From NCBI GenBank assembly GCA_050486105.1, contig JBJHCR010000091.1, positions 1 through 19,803 on the forward strand: DNA of 19,803 nt. Reading direction: 5' to 3'. The notes beneath the pieces were generated by a model that had not been told where the DNA came from, ran no database searches, and saw only the letters and a list, made by a program, of their open reading frames with translations. Shown here in pieces: positions 1 to 6,881 of this stretch. Each line of letters begins with the position of its first letter. The stretch's first letter is position 1. Source of the DNA: JAEXNA01 sp050486105. GTDB lineage: Bacteria; Vulcanimicrobiota; Xenobia; Xenobiales; JADMJV01. The position numbers and the translations under genes are program-made.

Positions 1-122
1 GTCGTGATCACCCTTCCGGTGCTCAAATAGGTCCAACTATTATCCGCTCCTCAGGCCGCTCACTCCTTGCACTCGGACCCCCTGAGAACACGATTCTTCG
101 GCCCTCCTACGCATCAAGTGGG
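1..122. other. Left edge, no gene seen
   Basis: This is the region downstream of the minus-strand exported protein. I see no convincing coding sequence, tRNA or T-tailed hairpin in it. A CTCAGG/CCTGAG pair with a long loop is too weak to call a terminator. Confidence 0.4.
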
Positions 123-1160
123 TTAAAGGTTCGCTCCGGCGATGCGCTCCTTGATGTTTCGCTGGGTGAGTAAGCCCAGGGCAATCAGGTCCTGGATCGT
201 TCCCAAGCGCTCTTCGATGGCAAGGCTCACCGTCAGCCCTTGATCCGGAAAGAACGCGACCAAGACCAAGAGACTATGGAGAACCTTGGGTTGGTCACTG
301 CCATAGTTTTTGGGTGCCACTGGGAAGCGAATTCTCTTGCCTTCGAGGTCGACCACAGCGAGTTCTTGAAAGGCGGGGGCGGACAGGGCTTCGGCTCGAC
401 CGCTGTCGGCCAACTCCGGCCTGCTGGGTCCTTGAAGGTCGACGCCGTCAAAGGGAAACTCTTCTTCTTCCATCTCCTCTAGCGGCGGGGGGTCCTCGGT
501 GATGATCAGTCTGGCCAGAAAAGCTTCGCTGCCGATACCTTCCAGGGGTTCGTGACCCACCGAAGCTTGCTTGAGAGCACGATAGGCCTCCTCAGCCTTG
601 AATGAGGTGGTACCACCGTAGGCGGCAATTTCGACGAAGACATCAGGCCGGTCGAAGTACCGCCGTAGGGAAAACGGCTCAGGAACCTCGGTGGGTCTAA
701 TAACCATGCGCTCGTGCTCAGGTATACGCCTCGGTCTGAGTAAAGCAGACGGTTTTTCCCGATCCTCGAGGCTGACATCTACCTCGGCCCAGACATTGGC
801 AATCACCGGACTGTTTCGCCGCTGCTCCAAAATCTCGCGGGCTTCCGGGGACAGATCTTCCGATAGGGGAGGGTCCAGGGACGGCCAGGGTGGCAAGGAC
901 CAACTCTTGAGGCGAGGAGATTCGGAGGGTGAGGTATTGGGTGAGGCTTGGATCTCATCAAAAGGCGGGGGAGCGATCACGAAGAACGTTTCCGACTCCT
1001 TGCTTTCGCGACGTAGCATGGCCTTGATTGCGGTGGCTTTGCGTACTTCCGAGGGCTGTAGTAAACGCTTGGCTAAGTCGTCTCCGTAACGGGGAACCGC
1101 CCCAGTTTGACTGTGAATAAGAAAAAATGTCGCAACAAATATGGCCAGTTTGATTCGCAT
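123..1160 (-). CDS. Exported protein of unknown function, 345 aa
   Basis: I do not recognise this protein. Residues 1-21 form a typical Sec signal peptide (MRIK, then a hydrophobic run, then TGA-VP near the likely cleavage site), so it should be exported. Residues 60-110 are rich in Pro and Ser and look disordered. Residues 170-217 (around VEIAAYGGTTS and GIGSEAFLAR) look like a small folded domain, residues 223-240 are a Pro/Glu-rich acidic linker, and residues 265-340 look like a second small domain rich in beta and helix. No cysteine or catalytic motif stands out. The ATG start is supported by the signal peptide and by AGGA just upstream, though that spacing is short. It is transcribed away from the metallo-beta-lactamase gene and nothing follows it before the window edge. 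Its role is unknown. Confidence 0.72.
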   Translation of the reverse strand: MRIKLAIFVATFFLIHSQTGAVPRYGDDLAKRLLQPSEVRKATAIKAMLRRESKESETFFVIAPPPFDEIQASPNTSPSESPRLKSWSLPPWPSLDPPLSEDLSPEAREILEQRRNSPVIANVWAEVDVSLEDREKPSALLRPRRIPEHERMVIRPTEVPEPFSLRRYFDRPDVFVEIAAYGGTTSFKAEEAYRALKQASVGHEPLEGIGSEAFLARLIITEDPPPLEEMEEEEFPFDGVDLQGPSRPELADSGRAEALSAPAFQELAVVDLEGKRIRFPVAPKNYGSDQPKVLHSLLVLVAFFPDQGLTVSLAIEERLGTIQDLIALGLLTQRNIKERIAGANL

Positions 1161-1211
1161 GGTTCCTGCCCAAGGGGTTCTTCGCAGTGCCGGTCCTTCC
1201 CCCTAAACAAA

Positions 1212-1251
1212 GTGAAGGTCGGCCCTCTCGTTGGAGTAGGCCGACCTTCAC
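1212..1251 (-). promoter_or_regulatory. Perfect 13-bp inverted repeat in divergent spacer, attenuator-like
   Basis: GTGAAGGTCGGCC at 1212-1224 is the exact reverse complement of 1239-1251, with a 14-nt loop. Read on the minus strand the stem is followed by CTTTGTTTAG, which resembles a rho-independent terminator about 50 nt before the ATG at 1160. On the plus strand it is followed by GGCGCGCC, which is not terminator-like. It could be an attenuator in the leader of the exported-protein gene, or a DNA operator. The rest of 1161-1461 holds a GCGCATGCGC palindrome at 1331-1340 and no clear promoter. Confidence 0.55.
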
Positions 1252-1461
1252 GGCGCGCCTTGCCGTGTCTAGCCACCTGCCACGGCACCCGCCAGAACGA
1301 AGCCTGGCACACCAACGGGCTACTGCCCAAGCGCATGCGCATTATGCGTTCCCAAGTCTCCGAGAAAGTGAAAGTTTTGTTACACGGCCGCTCAAAGGGT
1401 GGAACAGGGGAGAGCTAGACATCGGAGAAGGAGGTCGCTCAATCACAGACTAGGGAGCCTT

Positions 1462-2850
1462 ATGCAATTACAGTTTTTGGGAGCAGCCGGGACCGTTACC
1501 GGATCAAAGTTTTCCTTGCGGACCGATGCGGCCCACCTTCTTGTCGACGGCGGCATGTTTCAAGGACCCAAGGCTTTAAGGGAGCGGAATTGGAAACCCT
1601 TGCCTTTTTCTCCTTCAGACCTGTCCTGCGTGCTTTTGACCCACGCTCACATCGACCATTCGGGTTTCCTGCCCCGTTTGGGGCGGGACGGGTTGAGGGC
1701 CAAGATCCACTGCACTTGGGCTACCAGGGACTTCCTCAGAATTCTGTTGCCGGATGCGGCTCGACTGCAAGAAGAAGAAGCAAATTTTCGCAACCGGAAA
1801 GGCAAGTCTAAACATAAACCTGCTCTTCCGTTGTACTCCATTGTCGATGCCGAGCAAGTTCTGGACCGGCTTAAAGGTCATCCCTATCATAAACCTTTTC
1901 ATCCTGTGCCTGAGATGACGGTCATCTTCCGCGAGGCGGGGCACATCCTTGGAGCTTCTTGGCTCGATGTTGAGGTGGAGGGAAAACGTCTGGTCTTCAG
2001 CGGAGATATCGGCCGAAAAAATGCACCGATCTTGCGTGATCCTGAACCACCAACCGGCCGCTGCGACGTTCTCCTTCTGGAGTCGACATACGGGGATCGA
2101 GATCACCCGTCGGTGGATAAAGGGGAAAGTTTGGCTGAGATCGTCCACCAAATCGTAGAAGCGAGAGCAACTCTGGTGATACCGGCGTTTGCCGTGGAGC
2201 GGACCCAGGAGGTGTTGTACCTTCTTGAAGAGTTGATTCGGGACAAAGAGATTCCCAAGCTGCCTGTCTATATCGATTCCCCTATGGCCGTCAAAGCTAC
2301 CAGGCTATTTCGCGAGTACCGAGATTTCTACGATGAAGAGACCCTCAGGCTCATCGAGAAAGGGGAAAAGGTCCTTTCCTATCAAAATCTTCATTTGTGC
2401 GAGTCGGTAGCGGAATCGAAGGCTGCCAGCCACGCACCACCTCCCAAAATCATCATTTCAGCTTCGGGCATGGCCACCGGTGGGCGAGTCCTCCACCATC
2501 TCATTCGAACTCTTCCTCATCCTGAGAATCAAGTCTTGTTGGTTGGCTTTCAGTCTCCAGGGACCCGAGGGTGGCTTTTGGAGCAAGGGGTTGAGCGACT
2601 CAAGATATTTGGGGATTGGGTGCAGGTCAAGGCCAAGGTTCAGCGCCTCGAGGGCTTTTCCGGTCACGCTGACCGCGGGGAGATTCTGGAGTGGTGCAAA
2701 GGATTCTCAGAGCCCCCTAAGGTAACTTTCTTGGTGCACGGCGAAGAGTCGGCCTTAGCGGCTCAAGCGCAAGCCTTGACCGAAATGGGGTGGAACGTGG
2801 TCATTCCGGAACACGGGCAAGATGTGAACCTCGAGGACCACGGAATTTGA
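1462..2850 (+). CDS. Beta-CASP metallo-beta-lactamase RNase (MBL-fold RNA exonuclease/CPSF-like)
   Basis: This 462-aa protein belongs to the beta-CASP branch of the metallo-beta-lactamase fold, whose bacterial members of this length (Thermus TTHA0252-type) are cytoplasmic zinc-dependent RNA nucleases. The N-terminal MBL half shows HAHIDH at 61-66, GH at 160-161 and SGDIG at 180-184. The beta-CASP insert starts at LLESTYGDRDHP (about 205) and has the SASGMATGGR segment near 333. The C-terminal RMMBL part shows GFSGHAD at 398-404 and VHGE at 425-428. All metal ligands expected for an active enzyme are visible. The start is placed at ATG 1462, preceded by GGGAG, because the family begins with MQLQFLGAAGTVTGS; an in-frame upstream start at 1399 adds only an Arg-rich tail. 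It is the first gene of an operon and its TGA overlaps the next gene. Confidence 0.93.
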   Translation: MQLQFLGAAGTVTGSKFSLRTDAAHLLVDGGMFQGPKALRERNWKPLPFSPSDLSCVLLTHAHIDHSGFLPRLGRDGLRAKIHCTWATRDFLRILLPDAARLQEEEANFRNRKGKSKHKPALPLYSIVDAEQVLDRLKGHPYHKPFHPVPEMTVIFREAGHILGASWLDVEVEGKRLVFSGDIGRKNAPILRDPEPPTGRCDVLLLESTYGDRDHPSVDKGESLAEIVHQIVEARATLVIPAFAVERTQEVLYLLEELIRDKEIPKLPVYIDSPMAVKATRLFREYRDFYDEETLRLIEKGEKVLSYQNLHLCESVAESKAASHAPPPKIIISASGMATGGRVLHHLIRTLPHPENQVLLVGFQSPGTRGWLLEQGVERLKIFGDWVQVKAKVQRLEGFSGHADRGEILEWCKGFSEPPKVTFLVHGEESALAAQAQALTEMGWNVVIPEHGQDVNLEDHGI

Positions 2851-3641
2851 GAAAACCCCAAATCGCGAGGGGGGTTCGGGTTTGGCCTGGAAGCGGAATT
2901 CCCAGCCTTGCCGAGCAATTTTGGGCTTTGCCAACGCGGGTGCCTAGACTCGGTCGGGATCTAGCCGACCTCACTCTGCTCCGGGAGACGGAGCTCTTTC
3001 CTTCTCAAGATTTTGAATGTAGCTCTGATTCGCATTTGCCGGCCCTGCTTGGAGGAAGCTCTTTCGAGACTTTCGAGTTTTTCGACGCTCTAAGGCAAGC
3101 TCGGGAAGGACTGAGATGCTTGTTGGTCTGCGGGAGGCTCAGGTGCCACGAACCGGGCTCTCGACTTCCGACCCCGGTTGAGAGTTGGCATCGCCAATTG
3201 GGAGAGAGATTCGGTCGAGGTAGATTGGCCGCCGTGGGTCCCAGGGACTACACCAAAGACGAGGAAACCTGGTTTCGCAGCAACCAGCGCCTTGTGGGAG
3301 CCGCCGATGTCAGTTTTGGACGCGGCCTCCAGGCTCTAGTGGACGAGCTTCGGGGGCGGCCCGTGGTCTTGCACATGGACTTAGACCTTTTCGATCCCAT
3401 TTATGCTCCAGCGGTTGCTGAACCTTCAGGCTATGGACTGAGTCAAGTCGAGGTTTTTGCCGCCCTAGGTGTTTTGTCTGAGTGTAACATTGTGGGAATC
3501 TCGGTAGGAGCATATACAGAGCGAGAGATGCCTACGGCTGCGAGAGCCTGGGCCTTAGAGCAAACCGCAAGATTAGGAGCGGAGACGGCGCGAGAGTGTC
3601 TTCTCTGCATTGGTAGGAGCAGCCATGGAACTCTGGTTTAG
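2847..3641 (+). CDS. Arginase/agmatinase-fold protein with degenerate metal site
   Basis: About 264 aa if it starts at TTG 2847, which overlaps the upstream TGA as TTGA and has GAGG nine or so bases before it; GTG 2790 is an in-frame alternative. The C-terminal half carries the ureohydrolase signature as HMDLDLFDPIYAP (Asp178, Asp180, Asp183), followed by a PSGYGLS stretch. In active agmatinases/arginases two other metal motifs are required, GGDH and DAHxD. At the matching places here I read GGSSF and VCGRLRC, so the His and Asp ligands are missing. The usual Glu near the C-terminal substrate loop also seems replaced (GISVGAYTE). Its stop lies 17 nt inside the next gene, spermidine synthase, which fits a polyamine role. 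It is probably not an active agmatinase; a regulatory or structural partner, or a divergent enzyme, is more likely. Family membership is fairly sure, function is not. Confidence 0.75.
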   Translation: MRKPQIARGVRVWPGSGIPSLAEQFWALPTRVPRLGRDLADLTLLRETELFPSQDFECSSDSHLPALLGGSSFETFEFFDALRQAREGLRCLLVCGRLRCHEPGSRLPTPVESWHRQLGERFGRGRLAAVGPRDYTKDEETWFRSNQRLVGAADVSFGRGLQALVDELRGRPVVLHMDLDLFDPIYAPAVAEPSGYGLSQVEVFAALGVLSECNIVGISVGAYTEREMPTAARAWALEQTARLGAETARECLLCIGRSSHGTLV

Positions 3642-4506
3642 TGAGGATTTTACCGGCGGAAGCCGATTCGGGGCTCGGGTGGAGCAGGTGCTGGCTTCCT
3701 ATCGCAGTGAGTACCAGCAGATCGATATATTGCAAACTGAAGCCTTCGGACGAATGCTGGTCATCGATGGCAAGGTTCAAGCTTGCGAACTCGACGAATT
3801 TGTCTATCACGAGATGTTGGCGCATCCAGCTCTCTTGGCGCACCCAGCCCCGAACAATGTTCTCGTGGCTGGAGGTGGGGATGGGGGAACGGTGCGTGAG
3901 TGTCTGCGGCATCCCCAAGTCGAGCGAGTGACTCTGGTGGAAATAGACCATAAGGTAACTGAGCTCTGCCAGCGTCATATCCCAAGTATCGCTTCCTCCC
4001 TGGATGGAAACCCCCGGCTCCATTTCCGTCCGGCCGATGCCACCGAAGTGATTCGTAACGCGCGCAATGTAGATGTTATTCTGGTGGATTCGAGCGACCC
4101 GGTGGGACCTTCTGAAGCTCTTTTCCAACCGGCCTTTTTCGCGGAGCTTCATCGGGCTCTGTCGCCAACGGGGGTAACCTGCTTGCAAGCGGGTTCTCCG
4201 TTTCTCGGCGGCGATCAGGTGGCTCAGTTGGTGGCCGACCTCGAACGTTTTTTTCCCGTGGTTCATCTGATGACGATTCCTGTCCCAACCTACCCTGGAG
4301 GGACTTGGTGCTTGGCTTTGGCCTGCAAGCAAGGTCCAAGTTTGAGAGCCGATGGAGGCGAAAAGCTCAAGCAGAGATTTTTTGGTCGCAACCTGCAAGG
4401 GCAGACCAAATACCTCACTGCCGGGATGCTGGGTCCATGCTTTGAGATCTCTCCGTTCTTAAGGTCTTCGCTGGAGAAGTTCAAGACTGAGGTCGTCGCT
4501 CGTTGA
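3625..4506 (+). CDS. speE: Spermidine synthase (polyamine aminopropyltransferase)
   Basis: This cytoplasmic enzyme transfers the aminopropyl group from decarboxylated S-adenosylmethionine to putrescine or a related polyamine. The 293-aa protein shows the Rossmann-fold motif GGGDGG at 83-88, the acidic cofactor-binding LVEID at 104-108, ADAT at 137-140, and the catalytic-loop motif VDSSDPVGPSE starting at 154. A YPGGTW segment near 218 matches the C-terminal substrate region of the family. The start at ATG 3625 is chosen because AGGAG lies five bases upstream; it overlaps the arginase-fold gene by 17 nt, implying translational coupling. No S-adenosylmethionine decarboxylase gene is in the window. 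The neighbouring ureohydrolase-fold gene would normally supply putrescine, but its metal site looks broken. Confidence 0.93.
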   Translation: MELWFSEDFTGGSRFGARVEQVLASYRSEYQQIDILQTEAFGRMLVIDGKVQACELDEFVYHEMLAHPALLAHPAPNNVLVAGGGDGGTVRECLRHPQVERVTLVEIDHKVTELCQRHIPSIASSLDGNPRLHFRPADATEVIRNARNVDVILVDSSDPVGPSEALFQPAFFAELHRALSPTGVTCLQAGSPFLGGDQVAQLVADLERFFPVVHLMTIPVPTYPGGTWCLALACKQGPSLRADGGEKLKQRFFGRNLQGQTKYLTAGMLGPCFEISPFLRSSLEKFKTEVVAR

Positions 4507-5018
4507 GCAGACCCTGGTTGCTCTTGGACCGAGACGACACGATTCTTGACGATCCCGGATACCTTTCCGATCCTAAGGGCCTAAAATTTCTCCCAGGAGC
4601 TCTGGAAGGGATGGTGAGATTCGCTCAGGCTGATTGGCCCTTGGTGGTGATCACCAATCAGTCCGGCCTGGGTCGAGGTCTTTTCACCTCAGCTCAATTG
4701 AAGGCCGTGCATGAGGCTTTCGAACAGCAACTTCAGCAAGCCGGTGTTTCGCTCACCGGTCTGTATTACTGCCCTCATCATCCTGAAGAGGGCTGCCGGT
4801 GCCGCAAGCCTCAGGTGCTGCTGGCCCTACGGGCTTCCCAGGAGCACGAACTGTGCTTGGACCAGGCAGTGGTGGTCGGTGATAAAGACAGCGACCTCGA
4901 ATTGGGGCGACGCATAGGAGCTCGATATCTGGCCCAACTGCGCGCCAAAGGGCAGCCAAACTTATCGGCCGACGGAGTCTTCGACAGTCTCCACGATCTG
5001 GCCCAAGCTTTGCTCTAA
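4503..5018 (+). CDS. gmhB: HAD-IIIA phosphatase, GmhB-like (heptose-1,7-bisphosphate 7-phosphatase)
   Basis: A 171-aa HAD-superfamily phosphatase of GmhB type, which removes the 7-phosphate in ADP-heptose synthesis for the LPS core (related members act on histidinol phosphate). Visible motifs are: DRDDT at 9-13 with nucleophile Asp9 and acid/base Asp11; TNQSG at 51-55; the zinc-binding loop YCPHHPEEGCRCRKP with Cys90, His92, Cys98 and Cys100; motif III Lys102; and GDKDSD at 126-131. Most GmhB proteins have DRDGT, so the Asp at position 12 is a minor variation. The TTG start at 4503 overlaps the speE TGA as TTGA and has GAGGT nine bases upstream. It is the last gene of the operon. The phosphatase subfamily is well supported; the exact sugar substrate is inferred. 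Confidence 0.85.
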   Translation: MSRPWLLLDRDDTILDDPGYLSDPKGLKFLPGALEGMVRFAQADWPLVVITNQSGLGRGLFTSAQLKAVHEAFEQQLQQAGVSLTGLYYCPHHPEEGCRCRKPQVLLALRASQEHELCLDQAVVVGDKDSDLELGRRIGARYLAQLRAKGQPNLSADGVFDSLHDLAQALL

Positions 5019-5020
5019 GG

Positions 5021-5036
5021 GGGAGTCGGCTCTCCC
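5021..5036 (+). terminator. Weak hairpin after gmhB
   Basis: GGGAG at 5021-5025 pairs with CTCCC at 5032-5036 around a six-base loop, just after the gmhB stop codon. It is followed by TATCTGG rather than a T-run, so at best it is a weak terminator or a 3'-end protecting hairpin. Confidence 0.25.
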
Positions 5037-5051
5037 TATCTGGTGCCTGCT

Positions 5052-5274
5052 GCTAAAGCGCTCGCCTTAAGGTTCTGTACTCAGCTGAGCATGGATCCAT
5101 CCCGTCTGGGGTTGTCGTGCCTGGACTATGGATGTCGAACGCCCTGAGGGCACCAGCGCGCTCAGCTCTCCTTAACCTGATGGGGGTACGAAGCCCCACA
5201 CCCGTCACCCAACTCTGTTGGGTACCCGGGGTGCCCGTCCTTGACATCCGGAACTTTAAGGCGAGCACTTTAGC
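5052..5274 (+). ncRNA. Candidate novel structured RNA (~223 nt) with long terminal stem
   Basis: The two ends of this segment pair almost perfectly: 5052-5077 with 5249-5274 gives 25 pairs in 26 positions, broken only by C5059 x A5267. Two of the pairs are G-U wobbles on the plus strand (5071/5255 and 5076/5250). Inside, further helices can form: GGATGTCGA 5130-5138 with 5241-5249 (sharing one base with the outer stem), GGGCACC 5148-5154 with GGTGCCC 5230-5236, TGGGG/CCCCA 5181-5198, and ACCCAAC/GTTGGGT 5207-5223. GCTGAGC 5084-5090 can pair with GCTCAGC 5160-5166. No long open frame fits. A T-tailed hairpin follows at 5299-5320. I find no tmRNA, RNase P, SRP or 6S signature. A short inverted-repeat DNA element (MITE-like) is the main alternative, though I see no flanking target duplication. 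Confidence 0.5.
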
Positions 5275-5298
5275 TCCGGTGGATTCCCTGAACTTAGG

Positions 5299-5320
5299 AA
5301 GCTCGGTTGCGGGGCTTTTT
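5299..5320 (+). terminator. Rho-independent terminator downstream of the structured RNA
   Basis: AAGCTC at 5299-5304 pairs with GGGCTT at 5312-5317 (one G-U pair) around a GGTTGCG loop, and the stem runs directly into TTTTT ending at 5320. It would end transcripts coming from the structured region or from gmhB, and it separates them from the promoter at 5355. Confidence 0.6.
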
Positions 5321-5325
5321 ACACG

Positions 5326-5360
5326 TTGTTTACATGGGGTAAGCCAGGCAGTCCTATAAT
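5326..5360 (+). promoter_or_regulatory. Sigma-70-like promoter for the cell-wall hydrolase gene
   Basis: A perfect TATAAT lies at 5355-5360. The nearest -35-like hexamers are TTTACA at 5329-5334 (20-nt spacer) and TTGTTT at 5326-5331 (23-nt spacer), both farther than ideal. Transcription would begin near 5367 and give a leader of about 60 nt before ATG 5427. Confidence 0.5.
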
Positions 5361-5426
5361 TTGCTCAAGACACTTACCAAGTTCGTCCATTGCAGATCGG
5401 ATGACTGGTCCCCAAAGGAAGACACG

Positions 5427-6855
5427 ATGCTTGTTACTACCCCAAATTTTCGCACCTACCAGGCTGGGATTTCCCCGAAACTCAGTGCTCAAGCGCCCGA
5501 GCAGGAACCCCTGGAAAACCCGTCCTATGATGCTAGAGGGGCTTCTTCGGATCCCGGGCCGCTGATCCCTGACCCTTCGCGCTATCCCGCACCTTCTCAG
5601 GTGAATAGGCCTGATTCCATGCAAACCAATTGGGGTTTTGGAGCTCGAGAGAACCTCTATAACGCAGCCATAACTGAGGCGGTGGAACAGAACTGGAAAG
5701 ATTCTGAATATCCCTTGGCACCCATCACCTTTAAGGCTCTAGTCGCCGCAGAGAGTGCCTTCAATCCCGACGCAGTCTCTCGGACAGGAGCGGTAGGACT
5801 GGTTCNNNNNNNNNNATTATGGGGTGCGTACTTCACCTCCGCCGGACCAGCGTCGAGACCCCAGCATCGCCCTACCCGCTGGGGTTCGGATCCTGCTCGA
5901 CAAGCACGCTTTGGTTAAACAGCCTCCTGTGAATAGAGACTACTCGAAGCCGGTAGCCGATTTCTACGAAGAGGTTGGGCGGCCCACACCGGAGCAGATG
6001 AAGGTCTTGGCCTTGGGCGGCTACAACGGGGGGGCGTCCACCGTCTTGAGGGCCATGAATTACGCTCTAGAGAATGGGGCCGATCCCCGCGATTGGGACA
6101 ATTTGACCGCCGAAGAGATGCCACTCAAGGAGCGACCTCTCTATAAGGCGATCGTGGATAGCTTTGGACCGGGCTCGGCCGAGGCAAAATACCACGAGAT
6201 GGGAAAATACCCGGGGAGAATCACAGATTTTGAATCCCGCACCTTTAAGCCTCTAGAGGGTCGAAGGATCATGGTTGATCCGGGGCACGGGGGCAACGAC
6301 CCTGGAGCGATCGGAGCCACAGGGGTTCGGGAGTCCGATGTGAACTTGGCTGTTTCTCTCAAGCTTCGAGATAAACTCACAGACCTGGGAGCCGAGGTCC
6401 GAATGACAAGAGAGACCGACCGCAGCGTTGCTCCTCCGGGCTCCTCAAGAAGCGAAGAACTCCAAGCTCGGGTCGCTTTGGCCAATGCTTGGCCTGCTGA
6501 AGTATTCGTCTCGGTTCATGCCAACAGCAACGAGAATCGGGCTGCCCATGGAACGGAAACCTATCACGGGCGAAATGCTTCGCAGGCATCCAAGAATTTG
6601 GCGCGCGCGGTTCACCAGGAGATGGTTTCCGCCACCGGTTTTCGAGACCGAGGAGTGAAAGAAGCGGGCTTCTACGTGATCACGCACACCACCATGCCGG
6701 CCATATTGGTGGAAACCGGGTTTCTCTCTAACCCGGTGGAAGAGGGTCATTTGGCTAAGCCGGAGATGCAAGAAAAAATTGCTCAGGCCATCACTAACGG
6801 GGTCACCGAGGTTTTTGGCGCTAAGGTTCAGGAAGAACCCTACCTGCTCGTTTAG
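5427..6855 (+). CDS. Lytic transglycosylase (SLT) - N-acetylmuramoyl-L-alanine amidase fusion, interrupted by assembly gap
   Basis: One protein carries two peptidoglycan hydrolases. The first 90 or so residues are Pro/Glu/Ser-rich and look disordered. An SLT goose-lysozyme-like domain follows, with its catalytic Glu at 5751-5753 (AAESAFNPDA) and the GLV(Q) segment that runs into the gap. After the gap come GVRILLD and the GGYNGG motif. The C-terminal Amidase_3 domain has zinc ligands His 6286-6288 (DPGHGG), Glu 6331-6333 and His 6517-6519 (SVHANS), and catalytic Glu 6712-6714 (LVETGFLSNP). Together these would cut glycan strands and stem peptides. ATG 5427 is chosen for AAGGAAG upstream. The reading frame before the Ns (codon phase of 5427) differs from that after them (phase of 5818), as expected if the true gap is not 10 nt. 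No signal peptide is visible, which is unusual for such enzymes. Confidence 0.85.
5806..5815. other. Assembly gap (10 Ns)
   Basis: Ten Ns sit inside the SLT domain, between GLV plus a codon beginning with C (consistent with the conserved Gln of GLMQ) and YGVRTS. The SLT family would need more than three residues between these points, and the flanking frames disagree, so the run is a placeholder and the real gap is probably a few tens of bases. Confidence 0.9.
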
Positions 6856-6859
6856 AGCT

Positions 6860-6880
6860 TCCTGAAGAAACGCTTCGGGA
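6860..6880. terminator. Possible bidirectional hairpin between convergent genes
   Basis: TCCTGAAG at 6860-6867 pairs with CTTCGGGA at 6873-6880 (one T-G) around a five-base loop, in the 26-nt gap between the hydrolase stop and the trmB stop. Neither side has a T-run, so any terminator function is uncertain. Confidence 0.35.
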
Positions 6881-6881
6881 T

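Noticed and set aside
1428..1434. Perfect AAGGAGG before the metallo-beta-lactamase gene
   Set aside because: No start codon lies at a suitable distance; the family N-terminus is at ATG 1462, which has its own GGGAG.
3532..4398. Minus-strand open frame (288 codons) opposite speE
   Set aside because: It is the shadow of speE and the arginase-fold gene, with no domain, signal peptide or ribosome-binding site.
5052..5274. Assignment of the structured segment to 6S, SRP, tmRNA or RNase P RNA
   Set aside because: It is multi-branched rather than a rod with a central bubble, and I could not find the GNRA-capped SRP core, tmRNA tRNA-like ends or RNase P conserved blocks.
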